Below, piece by piece: positions 55,630 to 63,306 of a DNA stretch of 64,000 bases. Positions within the stretch are counted from its first letter, which is position 1; the number at the start of each line of letters is the position of its first letter. Under the pieces are notes generated by a model. It was not told where the DNA came from. It saw nothing but the letters and a program-made list of their open reading frames with translations, and searched no databases. Position numbers and translations under genes: made by a program. Source of the DNA: Azospirillaceae bacterium (GTDB taxonomy: Bacteria > Pseudomonadota > Alphaproteobacteria > Azospirillales > Azospirillaceae); assembly GCA_035645145.1 (NCBI GenBank), contig DASQNC010000015.1, positions 124,001 through 188,000 on the forward strand. Direction: 5' to 3'.

Positions 55630-56738
55630 CGGCCGGGCTTCCCCGTGTCGGCGTCCGCCGCCTGGACGGCGACGGGGCGCACGGGTTCGCCGTGCGCCAC
55701 GAATTCCTGCCCGACCGTGATGAGGCGCACCTGCTCCGGCAGGCCGGCGATCCACACCGTGCCTTCGGGCCCGTCGCCCTGGATGCGGACCGGGACGAAA
55801 GCCACCCGGTCATCCGGCCCCACGAGCTTCACGCCGATGGTGCCGTCGTCCGCCAGGGTCAAGGACGAGGCGCTGACCCGGTGGGCCATGCGCTCGGCCA
55901 CCGGTAGCCGAAGCTGGGCCGTCAGCCCATCCACGACGCGGCCATCGGGATTGGGCACGTGCAACTCCACACGGAAGGTGCGGGTCGCCGGATCGGCGGA
56001 GGCGGCGATGAAGCCGAGGCTGCCGGACACCGCGTCCGTTCCGAACACCCGGGCTTCGCCACGCTGGCCCGGACGCAGTTCCAGGACGTTCCGTTCGGAC
56101 ACGAAACCGACGATGCGGATCGGGTCGAGGTCGACGATGGTCCCGATCTGGCCGCCGACCTGGAGGAAGTCACCCACCTCGACCGCGCGCTGGTTCAGAA
56201 TGCCGTCGAACGGGGCGCGGATCTCGGTCCGCTCCAATGCCAGTTCCGCCTGCCGAAGCTCGTTGCGGGCGGACTCGAGCTGGGCGGTGGTTTCGGCCAC
56301 GCGAATTTCGGTCTGAAACCCGCGCTGGTTCAGTTGGCGGGCCGCGTTGAATTCCGCCTGCCGCTGGGCGACCAGCGCCCGGGCCCGTTCGAGCTGGGTC
56401 TGCCGTTCGTTCGTGGCCAAGCGCGCGATCACGTCGCCGGCCCTCACCCTGGCACCCCGGTCCGCCAGCACCTGCTCCACACGGCCGCTGACTTCGGCCC
56501 GCACCTCGACGATGCGGTCGGCTTGGGTCCGGCCCTGGAGTTCCAGCGTGTTGACCATGCGTTCCGCCGTCAGGTCCATCACCCGGACCTGCGGCCGTTC
56601 GGCAGGATTCTGTTCGGCCGCCGCGGGCACCGCCGACGGTGGCGCGGCCGGCGAGGTCCGGCCCCCGAACTGACCGGAAAGCACCCAGGCCACCGTGCCG
56701 ACCGTAATCACCGCGGCAAGGACGAATTGCCTGTTCAT
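55626..56738 (-). CDS. RND efflux periplasmic adaptor subunit
   Basis: This 370-aa membrane-fusion protein has an N-terminal anchor (FVLAAVITVGTVAWVLSG), a lipoyl-like half (VEVRAEVSGRVEQVLADRGA), a short alpha-hairpin (about 110-165, Arg/Gln-rich), the second lipoyl half (LERTEIRAPFDGILNQRAVE) and a beta-barrel domain. It bridges the RND pump and an outer-membrane channel. It starts 4 bp after the padR stop and overlaps the pump gene by ATGA. Confidence 0.93.
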   Translation of the reverse strand: MNRQFVLAAVITVGTVAWVLSGQFGGRTSPAAPPSAVPAAAEQNPAERPQVRVMDLTAERMVNTLELQGRTQADRIVEVRAEVSGRVEQVLADRGARVRAGDVIARLATNERQTQLERARALVAQRQAEFNAARQLNQRGFQTEIRVAETTAQLESARNELRQAELALERTEIRAPFDGILNQRAVEVGDFLQVGGQIGTIVDLDPIRIVGFVSERNVLELRPGQRGEARVFGTDAVSGSLGFIAASADPATRTFRVELHVPNPDGRVVDGLTAQLRLPVAERMAHRVSASSLTLADDGTIGVKLVGPDDRVAFVPVRIQGDGPEGTVWIAGLPEQVRLITVGQEFVAHGEPVRPVAVQAADADTGKPGR

Positions 56739-56742
56739 GGTG

Positions 56743-57276
56743 CTACTCCGCCACTTTCGGGTCGAGCAGGGCGGCCGAAACCAGCTCGTGCCGATGTTCT
56801 TCAAGGTACTGGAGCGCCGCCGAGTAGACGGCACGCCCGAAGTTCTGGACGAACCGCTCCGCCGATGTGAGGGGGCGTCTCTGGTCCATGTCGGCAAGGC
56901 AGCGCCGGTAGGCGGCGATGCGTGCCTCGACCAGCGCATCCACATGCCGCGGCGGCAGAAGGTGGGCGAAGAACATCACGAACAGGAAATCGGACCGCAC
57001 GCGGTCTTCGCTTGGGGGCCGCATGAGCGCGTCGTACAGCACCTGGCGGCCGGCGGATGTGATCCGGTAGATCTTCTTCTCCGGCCGGCCATCCGGGTCG
57101 GGCTCGGCCTCTTGGGCCAGCCCCTCTTCCAAGAGTTTCCGAAGGGACGGGTAGATCGACCCGAATCCGGCCTCCTGGAAGTGCGCAAAGGGCCCTTCCT
57201 CGAATTGCTTGCGGATCTCGTAGCCAGATGCCGGGCCGCGGCTGAGCACGCCGAGGCAAAGGGTCTTCACATCCAT
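56743..57276 (-). CDS. PadR-family transcriptional regulator
   Basis: This 177-aa repressor-type protein has the PadR winged helix (MDVKTLCLGVLSRGPASGYE; GFGSIYPSLRKLLEEGL; RPEKKIYRITSAGRQVL) and a helical dimerisation tail. AGGAGGGG precedes the ATG. It is the first gene of the padR-adaptor-pump series, and palindromic ATAT-rich sites lie directly upstream, so it most likely represses this efflux operon until an inducer binds. Confidence 0.93.
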   Translation of the reverse strand: MDVKTLCLGVLSRGPASGYEIRKQFEEGPFAHFQEAGFGSIYPSLRKLLEEGLAQEAEPDPDGRPEKKIYRITSAGRQVLYDALMRPPSEDRVRSDFLFVMFFAHLLPPRHVDALVEARIAAYRRCLADMDQRRPLTSAERFVQNFGRAVYSAALQYLEEHRHELVSAALLDPKVAE

Positions 57277-57301
57277 GGGCGCCCCTCCTGGAAGAGGGGC
57301 A

Positions 57302-57336
57302 GATAATATCAGGATGATATATTGTCCAGATATATC
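57302..57336. promoter_or_regulatory. Palindromic AT-rich sites upstream of padR (likely PadR operator)
   Basis: GATATAT-N7-ATATATC (57316-57336) is a perfect inverted repeat, and GATA-A-TATC (57302-57310) is a second shorter palindrome. The patch is strikingly AT-rich within GC-rich surroundings. It lies 26-60 bp before the padR start codon, and its last base is in the stop codon of the upstream methyltransferase gene. PadR proteins commonly bind ATAT-type dyads such as this. Confidence 0.65.
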
Positions 57337-58184
57337 TAAGCTCGATAGCGGGGCTGCGGTCCTGACCTTTCGGCTGTACAGATCCTGGCATGGACGTTGA
57401 GGGCCACGATCCCGTTCACGGCCCGCATCCGGTAAAGGCGGGCGACCTCGGCTTCCAACGCCGCACGCTGGCCGGGCGTCGCCTCGACCAAAAGGCGGGC
57501 CAGCAGCATCTCCAGGTTCGGGCGCCAAAAGTTCGTGGCCGCATCGGCCTTGCCGGTCGGCGTCAATGCGAACGCGTCCACCTCGACGAACCCCGCCGCC
57601 CTTAGCCAAGGTTCGAGGCTGCCGGCCGCGGCGAACCGGAACGGTGTGGCCATGTCCCGGACCGCACCGGGACCGAAGACCCGGACCGCGGCCTCCGTGG
57701 CGACGGCAAAGGCGGTGTTGTCGGCGGCGGGTCCCCAGACCATGGCGGCAAACCGGCCGCCGGGACGCAGCACGCGCACGACCTCGGACAAGGCGGCTTG
57801 CAGGTCCGCCACGAACATCACGCCGAACCGGCAAGTGACCCGGTCGAAACTGCCTTCGGGGAAGGGGAGGGCGGCCATGTCCGCCGCCGCGGTTGCCAGC
57901 GCCGCCGTTTCGGTCCGCGCACGGCGCGCGGCACCGTGCAGCATGGCCGGGACCAGGTCGGTGGCGACGACCAAGCCGTCGGATCCGGCTCGTCTTGCCG
58001 CCGAGAGTGCGGGTTCGCCCACCCCGCACGCGAGGTCCAACACCCGGTCGCCGGAACAAACTCCGGCGGCATCGAGCAGGGGTTGGTTCAGCTTGTCGGC
58101 CAGCCGGGCGATGGGATCGGCCCAGCGGTCCCAAGCCCCGGCACTGGCCTGCCAGCGTGCGCGCTCGTCGTCCCGGTCAACCAT
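57336..58184 (-). CDS. Class I SAM-dependent methyltransferase
   Basis: This 282-aa protein has the SAM-binding motif I VLDLACGVGEPALSAA, motif II VVATDLVPAML, AADMAALPFPEGSFDRVTCR and VRVLRPGGRFAAMVWG, as in the UbiE/COQ5-like Methyltransf_11/25 group. The substrate is unknown. The ATG at 58184 has GGGAG upstream; an ATG at 58208 shares its A with the stop of the preceding small gene (TGATG) and is also possible. It lies before padR and may be part of the same transcript. Confidence 0.87.
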   Translation of the reverse strand: MVDRDDERARWQASAGAWDRWADPIARLADKLNQPLLDAAGVCSGDRVLDLACGVGEPALSAARRAGSDGLVVATDLVPAMLHGAARRARTETAALATAAADMAALPFPEGSFDRVTCRFGVMFVADLQAALSEVVRVLRPGGRFAAMVWGPAADNTAFAVATEAAVRVFGPGAVRDMATPFRFAAAGSLEPWLRAAGFVEVDAFALTPTGKADAATNFWRPNLEMLLARLLVEATPGQRAALEAEVARLYRMRAVNGIVALNVHARICTAERSGPQPRYRA

Positions 58185-58207
58185 CCGGTCTCCCGGATGC
58201 CCAGGCA

Positions 58208-58537
58208 TCAGTGCAGCATCCGGTTACCGGTCCCCGGATCGGGCGCACTGTCTTCGCCCAACCGGGCGCGAAGAGCGGACACCTGTTCGGCCAGGCGCCG
58301 GGCCGCCAGCATCACCGTCTGCAATTCGGCTTCCGCCGCCTGCTGCCGGCGGGTCAGGTCCGCGGCGCTCTCGGCAATCTGAAGGATTTGCGCCTGCTGG
58401 CGGCGCATGGCTTCGGCCAAACCCTGGGTGAAGGCGGCCTGGAGCCGGCGCACGGTCAGCCACATCATGATCACCACCACGGTGGCGATGATCGAAGCGG
58501 CGGCAAGGATGCCGGCAAATCGGTCTACGAGATCCAT
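58208..58537 (-). CDS. Small membrane-anchored coiled-coil protein
   Basis: This 109-aa protein starts MDLVDRFAGILAAASIIATV, with one membrane helix (about 8-30) and then a Gln/Ala/Leu-rich coiled coil (AFTQGLAEAMRRQQAQILQI; AEAELQTVMLAARRLAEQVS). I do not recognise a family. The layout (short N-terminal anchor, cytoplasmic coil) resembles small scaffold or division-associated proteins, but this is inference. It is directly ahead of the methyltransferase gene, touching it. Confidence 0.6.
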   Translation of the reverse strand: MDLVDRFAGILAAASIIATVVVIMMWLTVRRLQAAFTQGLAEAMRRQQAQILQIAESAADLTRRQQAAEAELQTVMLAARRLAEQVSALRARLGEDSAPDPGTGNRMLH

Positions 58538-58601
58538 GGCCGCGTCGGGGTTGGTTGCAGGGCGCCCCTTCAGATGGTGCGCCTGCCCCCGTCTGTGTAC
58601 C

Positions 58602-58633
58602 CCGATGCAACCACTCGGGGGAGGTTGCATCGG
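58602..58633. promoter_or_regulatory. Perfect 11-bp inverted repeat between two small genes
   Basis: CCGATGCAACC (58602-58612) pairs exactly with GGTTGCATCGG (58623-58633) around a 10-nt loop, 65-96 bp upstream of the coiled-coil gene and 87 bp after the 111-aa gene. There is no T run. It could be an operator for the downstream genes or a message-end hairpin. Confidence 0.5.
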
Positions 58634-58719
58634 CCGGGCGGTGGAACCCGCACCGGGATCGTTCCGGTCCGGCACCCGGCGTCACCCAATGGGGCGCCGG
58701 GCGATGCCGGAACGTTGGC

Positions 58720-59055
58720 TCAGGCGCTGGCCAAGCCGGTCAGATGTTCGCCGAAGGCGGTCAGCACCGCCTCGAACTGGCGGACCTGTCCGGGCGTCAC
58801 GTGGGCGTCGGTTTCCAGGACGATGCCCGGCGCCTTCTGCATCAGGCGCTCGGCGCGGAACGGGCCGATGCGCTCATCCAGGAACATGGCGAGGCCCATG
58901 ACGATGCCGAGCGTGACGTCGTCGCTGTCGGGCCGGTCGTCCAGCGATTGCTGGAGTTCCTGAAGAAGGGCGTAGGTCACGATCGAGGTGCGCTCGATCA
59001 TGGCCGAGCTGGCGGCGGCGGGGACGGGAGCCGTGCGGGTCTTCTTGGGGATCAT
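58720..59055 (-). CDS. Hypothetical 111-aa protein
   Basis: The protein starts MIPKKTRTAPVPAAASSAMI and is otherwise predicted mainly helical (SIVTYALLQELQQSLDDRP; TLGIVMGLAMFLDERIGPF; TPGQVRQFEAVLTAFGEHL). It has no recognisable domain. Its ATG overlaps the stop of a 42-aa ORF upstream (ATGA), which supports both as genes. Function unknown. Confidence 0.6.
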   Translation of the reverse strand: MIPKKTRTAPVPAAASSAMIERTSIVTYALLQELQQSLDDRPDSDDVTLGIVMGLAMFLDERIGPFRAERLMQKAPGIVLETDAHVTPGQVRQFEAVLTAFGEHLTGLASA

Positions 59056-59180
59056 CGCTGGGTCCTCGACGCACCGTGGCGGCGGGCGGTAACCTTCACC
59101 GCGGCCGGCTTGGCGCTTTGCATGGGTTGGATCCACACCAGGACCAGTGCGCAGAGCCCGGCGACCAGCGTCTCGATCAT
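59052..59180 (-). CDS. 42-aa membrane micro-protein, translationally coupled
   Basis: ATG at 59180 is preceded by AGAGGA at good spacing. The 42 residues begin MIETLVAGLCALVLVWIQPM, one membrane helix, followed by a basic tail (SAKPAAVKVTARRHGASRTQ). The stop overlaps the ATG of the 111-aa gene as ATGA. The ribosome site, helix and overlap together argue for a real gene. No family is known to me. Confidence 0.5.
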   Translation of the reverse strand: MIETLVAGLCALVLVWIQPMQSAKPAAVKVTARRHGASRTQR

Positions 59181-59229
59181 TGGCGTCCTCTCTGCCCAAT
59201 CCGTCGTGCGGAACGATTGGAAGCCTATG

Positions 59230-59255
59230 GTTAACTCTGTGAGGAATTCGTTAAC
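59230..59255. promoter_or_regulatory. Paired GTTAAC sites, possible operator
   Basis: Two GTTAAC hexamers (59230-59235 and 59250-59255) are exactly 20 bp apart, two helical turns, 50-75 bp upstream of the micro-protein start. GTTAAC is rare in GC-rich DNA; a third copy noticed in the window is upstream of the 81-aa gene at 46598. They resemble half-sites for CtrA-type regulators (TTAAC), but spacing differs from the standard box. The rest of the 297-bp gap to the DUF4340 gene shows no gene. Confidence 0.35.
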
Positions 59256-59477
59256 GGCGGCGCGCCTTTACGCACAGGCGCCCGCGAGGGCGCGAGAACG
59301 GATGGATCCGGTTTCGGCGGCCCGTGCGGGCCGGGGATGCCCCAAGCCTTTGTTCCTCAAGCGCCAGAGCCGGCGAAAGGCGGCAAAAGCCGACAGGCGG
59401 ACCGACCTGACAGGGGCCTGAACTGGTGGGGTAGCACTTTGGTTGGGTGCCGCATCGGCGGCTTTCCCGGGGGCGGC

Positions 59478-60524
59478 TCAGCTCCGCGGGCTGGACAGCA
59501 GGCGGGCTGGATTGCGCAGTATGTCGGTACGGGCCGGGGGCAGGCGGAAGGCCCAACCCTGGGCCCGTTCGGTAAAGGCCGCGGCCATCGCCCCAATGGT
59601 GGTGACGGGAATCGACCCGACCCGCACCGGGGCGACTCCGGCGGCGATCCGCGCCCAGGTGGCACCGTCGGCATCCGCCAGTTCGAACCGGATGCGCAGC
59701 CCGTCGAAGGTCTGCACGTCCGCCACCGCCGCGCCATCGAATCGCACCTCGTCGGCCGGGCGCACATCGTCGAACGCCAACCCGGATAGCAGGCGGGCCA
59801 GTGCTTGGCCGCCGGCGGGGTCCGTCCGGCGGGACTGTCCGTCCACTTCGGCCTGGAATTCGAAGCTGCCCGGCGCGGTGCGGGCCAGGGCCAGCGGGGG
59901 GCGTCCCGGTGCCGTCCAGACAAGGGCGCGCACATGGTCCGGCCCGAAATCGGCCAGGCGCCGGTCGAGCCAGTCCACCGGTGTTCGCGGCAGGTCCAGG
60001 GGGCCGTCCGCCAGCCAGGTTCGATTGTCCTCGACACGCCGCACATAGATCGCCGGGCGGCCGGGGGAAACGGGGGCGGCCGCCGCGCGCCCGACGACGA
60101 GTCGGGCCAGCAGATCCCCCTGGGCCGTTCGGATTTCCAACAGCCGGCCTCGCGCACCCGGCCGTTCGGGGTCGTCCAGGTCCAGCCTGGCGTGGCGGTC
60201 GGGCTGGTCGGTCCGCGGCTCGGCCAGGGACAGGGCGGCAAGGCCCGCCACCACGTCGCGGATCCGGTCGAGGTGGGCCGGGAACCCGCCCTTTTCCGCC
60301 AGGACCCAACGGTCGCCGAAGCGGACGAGCGTGGCGGTCTCGCCGCCCTGCACGACGCGGATGTCGGCCACGTCGTTGGCACGGGTGGCAAGGGCGGGGA
60401 ACAGCCGCGTCTCGGTCGGGGGCTGCGGCGCCGGCGAATCCGGCCGGACGGCGAGCGCGACGAGTGCCGCGACCAGAGACAGGCCGGCCGTCGCGGCGAG
60501 GGCTTGGATGGTGCGCATCCGCAT
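59478..60524 (-). CDS. DUF4340 protein of GldG-type ABC system
   Basis: This 348-aa protein has one N-terminal membrane helix (ATAGLSLVAALVALAVR) and a periplasmic beta-rich domain with VRFGDRWVLAEKGGFPAHLD, a segment typical of DUF4340, repeated later in a related form (SFEFQAEVDGQSRRTDPAGG). DUF4340 proteins accompany GldA/F/G-type ABC genes. It lies 8 bp after the GldG-like gene and is last in the series. Confidence 0.85.
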   Translation of the reverse strand: MRMRTIQALAATAGLSLVAALVALAVRPDSPAPQPPTETRLFPALATRANDVADIRVVQGGETATLVRFGDRWVLAEKGGFPAHLDRIRDVVAGLAALSLAEPRTDQPDRHARLDLDDPERPGARGRLLEIRTAQGDLLARLVVGRAAAAPVSPGRPAIYVRRVEDNRTWLADGPLDLPRTPVDWLDRRLADFGPDHVRALVWTAPGRPPLALARTAPGSFEFQAEVDGQSRRTDPAGGQALARLLSGLAFDDVRPADEVRFDGAAVADVQTFDGLRIRFELADADGATWARIAAGVAPVRVGSIPVTTIGAMAAAFTERAQGWAFRLPPARTDILRNPARLLSSPRS

Positions 60525-60532
60525 GGCGTGTC

Positions 60533-62551
60533 TCAGGTCCGGCGCGGGGACTTGGGAATGCCGGGCAGCTTGGCGGCCAAGGGCGCCATGGCCCGGCGCA
60601 GGGCGTCGACAATCGGACGGCCTGTGCGGGCCCATGCGGCGGCCATGCCTGTGTGTACACAGCGCGTGATCCGGGGCGGGAGCCCGCCGCCGCGCCGTCG
60701 CCACCGGTTGAAGGCGAAGAGTCCCGCACCCGCCAGCATCGGCGCCACCGCGACGTTCAACGCCTTGATCATCCCATCCAGCCGGTCGATGTCGGCGCGC
60801 AGCGCGCGCTGCACGTCGCGAAGCTGGGTGCGGATGCCGACGGCCTCGGCCCGGAACCGTTCGATCGCCTGCTGCTGGTCCGGCGTCAGGATCACGTCGA
60901 TGCCGGCGGTGCGGTTGTCGGCGGCGATGCGGTTGATGCGTTCCTCGGCCTCCCGCAAGCGGTCCAGGAGCTGGCGCTCGGTCTCGCGGAAGCGTTGTTC
61001 GGCGGCGTTCCGCAACTCCTCCAGCACCGCGAAGGGGCGGGTGCTGGTCTGGCGCACCGGCAGGTCCAGCAGTGCCGGCGTGCCGGCCAGATGCTCGACC
61101 GCCCGCAGCACGAAGTCCGCGTTGTTGGCAATGGGGACCGGCGCGCCGTCGCCGCCCCGGCCGGCTTCCAGCCACGAACCATCGACCAGCAGGTCGGCGT
61201 CGGCGACCACCACGGCATTCAGGGGCTGGGCCGCGGTGCGGCGATGCTCGCCCTGGGGGGTGGCCCCGGGGGGCGGGCCGTCCGGGAAGGCGGTGGACAC
61301 CGGGCCGGTGATCCGCGCGGCCAGCACCTGCCGCTCGCCCGAGGCCTGGAAGTCGCGCAGCAGTTGGAACGGGTCGGGCGACGGGAACACCTGCCGCGCC
61401 GGTACCCGCATCGAGTCGGGTGTCGTCCGGGCGAGCCACGCGAAGCGGGTGGTGGCGTCGGGCCGTTGGCGCAGGGCCCCGGCACTGGCGAAGGACAGCA
61501 CCGACAGTTGCCCCGTCGCATGGTCGTCGGCCGCCAGCCCGTCCCGCCGGACGGCGAGCCAGGGCAGGTATTCCGTGGTCAATGCGCGTCCCGCACGGCT
61601 GGCCTGGACGCGCTGGGCCTGCCGGCGGTCCAGCACGACCTCGCCGCGCAGCATCTCGACGCCCCAGGCGGTCAGCAGCCGGTCCAGGTCGGACGCGCTC
61701 GGCGGGGTGCCGGGGCCGGCCTGTGCGTTCTCGGGCGTTCCCTCGGCGCTGGGATCGACGAAGGCGATGATACGGCCGCCCCGCAGGACGAACTGGTCGA
61801 TGGCGTAGAGGGTGCGGGGGGCGAGTGCCTGCGGATGCACCACCATCAGCACCTGCACTTCGGCGGGCACGTAGGGCGCGTCCGCCGGCAGCAGGCGCAG
61901 TTGGAAGAACTGGCGGAGCGGCTCCAGCACCTGCTGGGTCGGCAGGTCCCGTTGCGGGTTGCCGGCCAGTCCCAGGCCATCCAGAACCGCCACCACGGGA
62001 CGGGTCGGGTTGGCCAAGCCGTAGACCATCCGGGTCAGGTCGTATTCCAGGAACGGCTCGCGGTCCGGCGAAAGCTGGGGGATGACCTCGATGTCGTCGG
62101 TGGTGTTGGTCGCAGCCAGCCCGAAGAACCCGCGTTCGGCCGTTCCGGGCAGCGGCGTGCCGCGCAGGCCGAAGGCGATGGCGCGATCCTCGTCGGGCGA
62201 GAACGGGTCCGGGTCGATCACGTCCAGGCGCAGCCGGCCCCCCGCCAACTCCTGGTACGAGGCGAGAAGGCTGCGGACCCGGTCGGCATAGGCGGACAGG
62301 GTCGGGTTGGTCCGCAGCAGCCGCGACGACGCATACAGGCGCAGGTGGACCGGCTCCTCCAGCGTGCGCAGGATCTGCCGGGTGCCGTCGGACACGCTGT
62401 AGAGCCGGTCCCGGGTCAGGTCGGCCCGGAAGCCGCCGAACTGCAGGCCGGCGAACAGGTTGACCGACAGGAACGCCACGCCTGCCAGGACGAGCCCGGC
62501 GAGGCTGAGGGTGCGGCCATCGGGCCGCCTCAAGCGATCGGGCACGGGCAA
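60533..62551 (-). CDS. GldG-type ABC auxiliary membrane protein
   Basis: This 672-aa protein has an N-terminal helix (LSLAGLVLAGVAFLSVNLFA) after an Arg-rich start, a large periplasmic domain (TRDRLYSVSDGTRQILRTLE; later EVQVLMVVHPQALAPRTLYA, GGRIIAFVDPSAEG as in GldG/IFT52-like proteins), a coiled coil (ERRFRETERQ... region about 500-570) and a C-terminal helix near 600. GldG works with GldA and GldF; here it follows the permease gene by 19 bp. The transported or assembled substrate is unknown. Confidence 0.9.
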   Translation of the reverse strand: MPVPDRLRRPDGRTLSLAGLVLAGVAFLSVNLFAGLQFGGFRADLTRDRLYSVSDGTRQILRTLEEPVHLRLYASSRLLRTNPTLSAYADRVRSLLASYQELAGGRLRLDVIDPDPFSPDEDRAIAFGLRGTPLPGTAERGFFGLAATNTTDDIEVIPQLSPDREPFLEYDLTRMVYGLANPTRPVVAVLDGLGLAGNPQRDLPTQQVLEPLRQFFQLRLLPADAPYVPAEVQVLMVVHPQALAPRTLYAIDQFVLRGGRIIAFVDPSAEGTPENAQAGPGTPPSASDLDRLLTAWGVEMLRGEVVLDRRQAQRVQASRAGRALTTEYLPWLAVRRDGLAADDHATGQLSVLSFASAGALRQRPDATTRFAWLARTTPDSMRVPARQVFPSPDPFQLLRDFQASGERQVLAARITGPVSTAFPDGPPPGATPQGEHRRTAAQPLNAVVVADADLLVDGSWLEAGRGGDGAPVPIANNADFVLRAVEHLAGTPALLDLPVRQTSTRPFAVLEELRNAAEQRFRETERQLLDRLREAEERINRIAADNRTAGIDVILTPDQQQAIERFRAEAVGIRTQLRDVQRALRADIDRLDGMIKALNVAVAPMLAGAGLFAFNRWRRRGGGLPPRITRCVHTGMAAAWARTGRPIVDALRRAMAPLAAKLPGIPKSPRRT

Positions 62552-62570
62552 ATCTCCGGCACGGGCGGCC

Positions 62571-63302
62571 TCACCGTTTCTTCAGATCGACGATGGCGGC
62601 GTTCGCGGTCAGGCAGAACCCGATCAGCGACGCGAAGAACAGGACCGCGCGCAGGTCGAGCACGCCCCGCGTGAACTGCCCGTGGTGCGGCAGGACGCTC
62701 AACCAGCCGACGAGGTCGAGCATCGGCGCCGGCAGGGCCGGGCGCAGCAGGCCCTGCACCATCTCCAGCCCGCTCATCATCAGCACGAAGCAGGCTACGG
62801 ACGCCGCGACGAAGGCCACCACCTGGTTGCGGGTCAGGGCCGAGATGCAGGCGCTGACCGCCAGGAACCCGCCCGCAAGCATCAGGCTGCCCAGGTATCC
62901 CAGCAGGATCACCCCATTGTCCGGATCGCCCAGCCAGTTCACGGTGATCCACATGGGAAAGGTCAGCGCCAGGGCCACGCCGATGAAGGCCCAGGCCGCC
63001 AGGAACTTGCCCAGCACCGCCTGGGCGGTGGTCAGGGGCAACGTCATCAGGAACTCGAGGGTGCCGGCACGCCGCTCCTCCGCCCACAGGCGCATGCCGA
63101 GCGCCGGCGCGAACACCAGGAACAGCCAGGGATGGAAGCCGAAGAATGGCTGCAAATCGGCGCGCCCGCGGGGCAGATAGTCGCCCAGGTGGAAGGTGAC
63201 CGCCGCCGCCAGCGCCAGGAACGCCACCAGGAACACCGGTGCGATGGGCGTCAGGAAATAGGCCGACAGCTCGCGCCGGAAGACGAGTAGGACGCTCGAC
63301 AT
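62571..63302 (-). CDS. ABC-2 permease, GldF type
   Basis: This 243-aa membrane protein with six predicted helices begins MSSVLLVFRRELSAYFLTPI and has RLWAEERRAGTLEFLMTLPL, the conserved ABC-2/GldF segment between helices 2 and 3. It is the permease for the ATPase encoded just upstream (4 bp) and works with the GldG-like and DUF4340 proteins after it. Confidence 0.92.
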   Translation of the reverse strand: MSSVLLVFRRELSAYFLTPIAPVFLVAFLALAAAVTFHLGDYLPRGRADLQPFFGFHPWLFLVFAPALGMRLWAEERRAGTLEFLMTLPLTTAQAVLGKFLAAWAFIGVALALTFPMWITVNWLGDPDNGVILLGYLGSLMLAGGFLAVSACISALTRNQVVAFVAASVACFVLMMSGLEMVQGLLRPALPAPMLDLVGWLSVLPHHGQFTRGVLDLRAVLFFASLIGFCLTANAAIVDLKKR

Positions 63303-63306
63303 CGCC

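Noticed and set aside
52798-56316. A 1172-codon open frame on the plus strand opposite the RND pump and adaptor
   Set aside because: It is antisense to two well-supported genes, is His/Asp/Gln-rich in the manner of reverse-read GC-rich codons, and has no domain.
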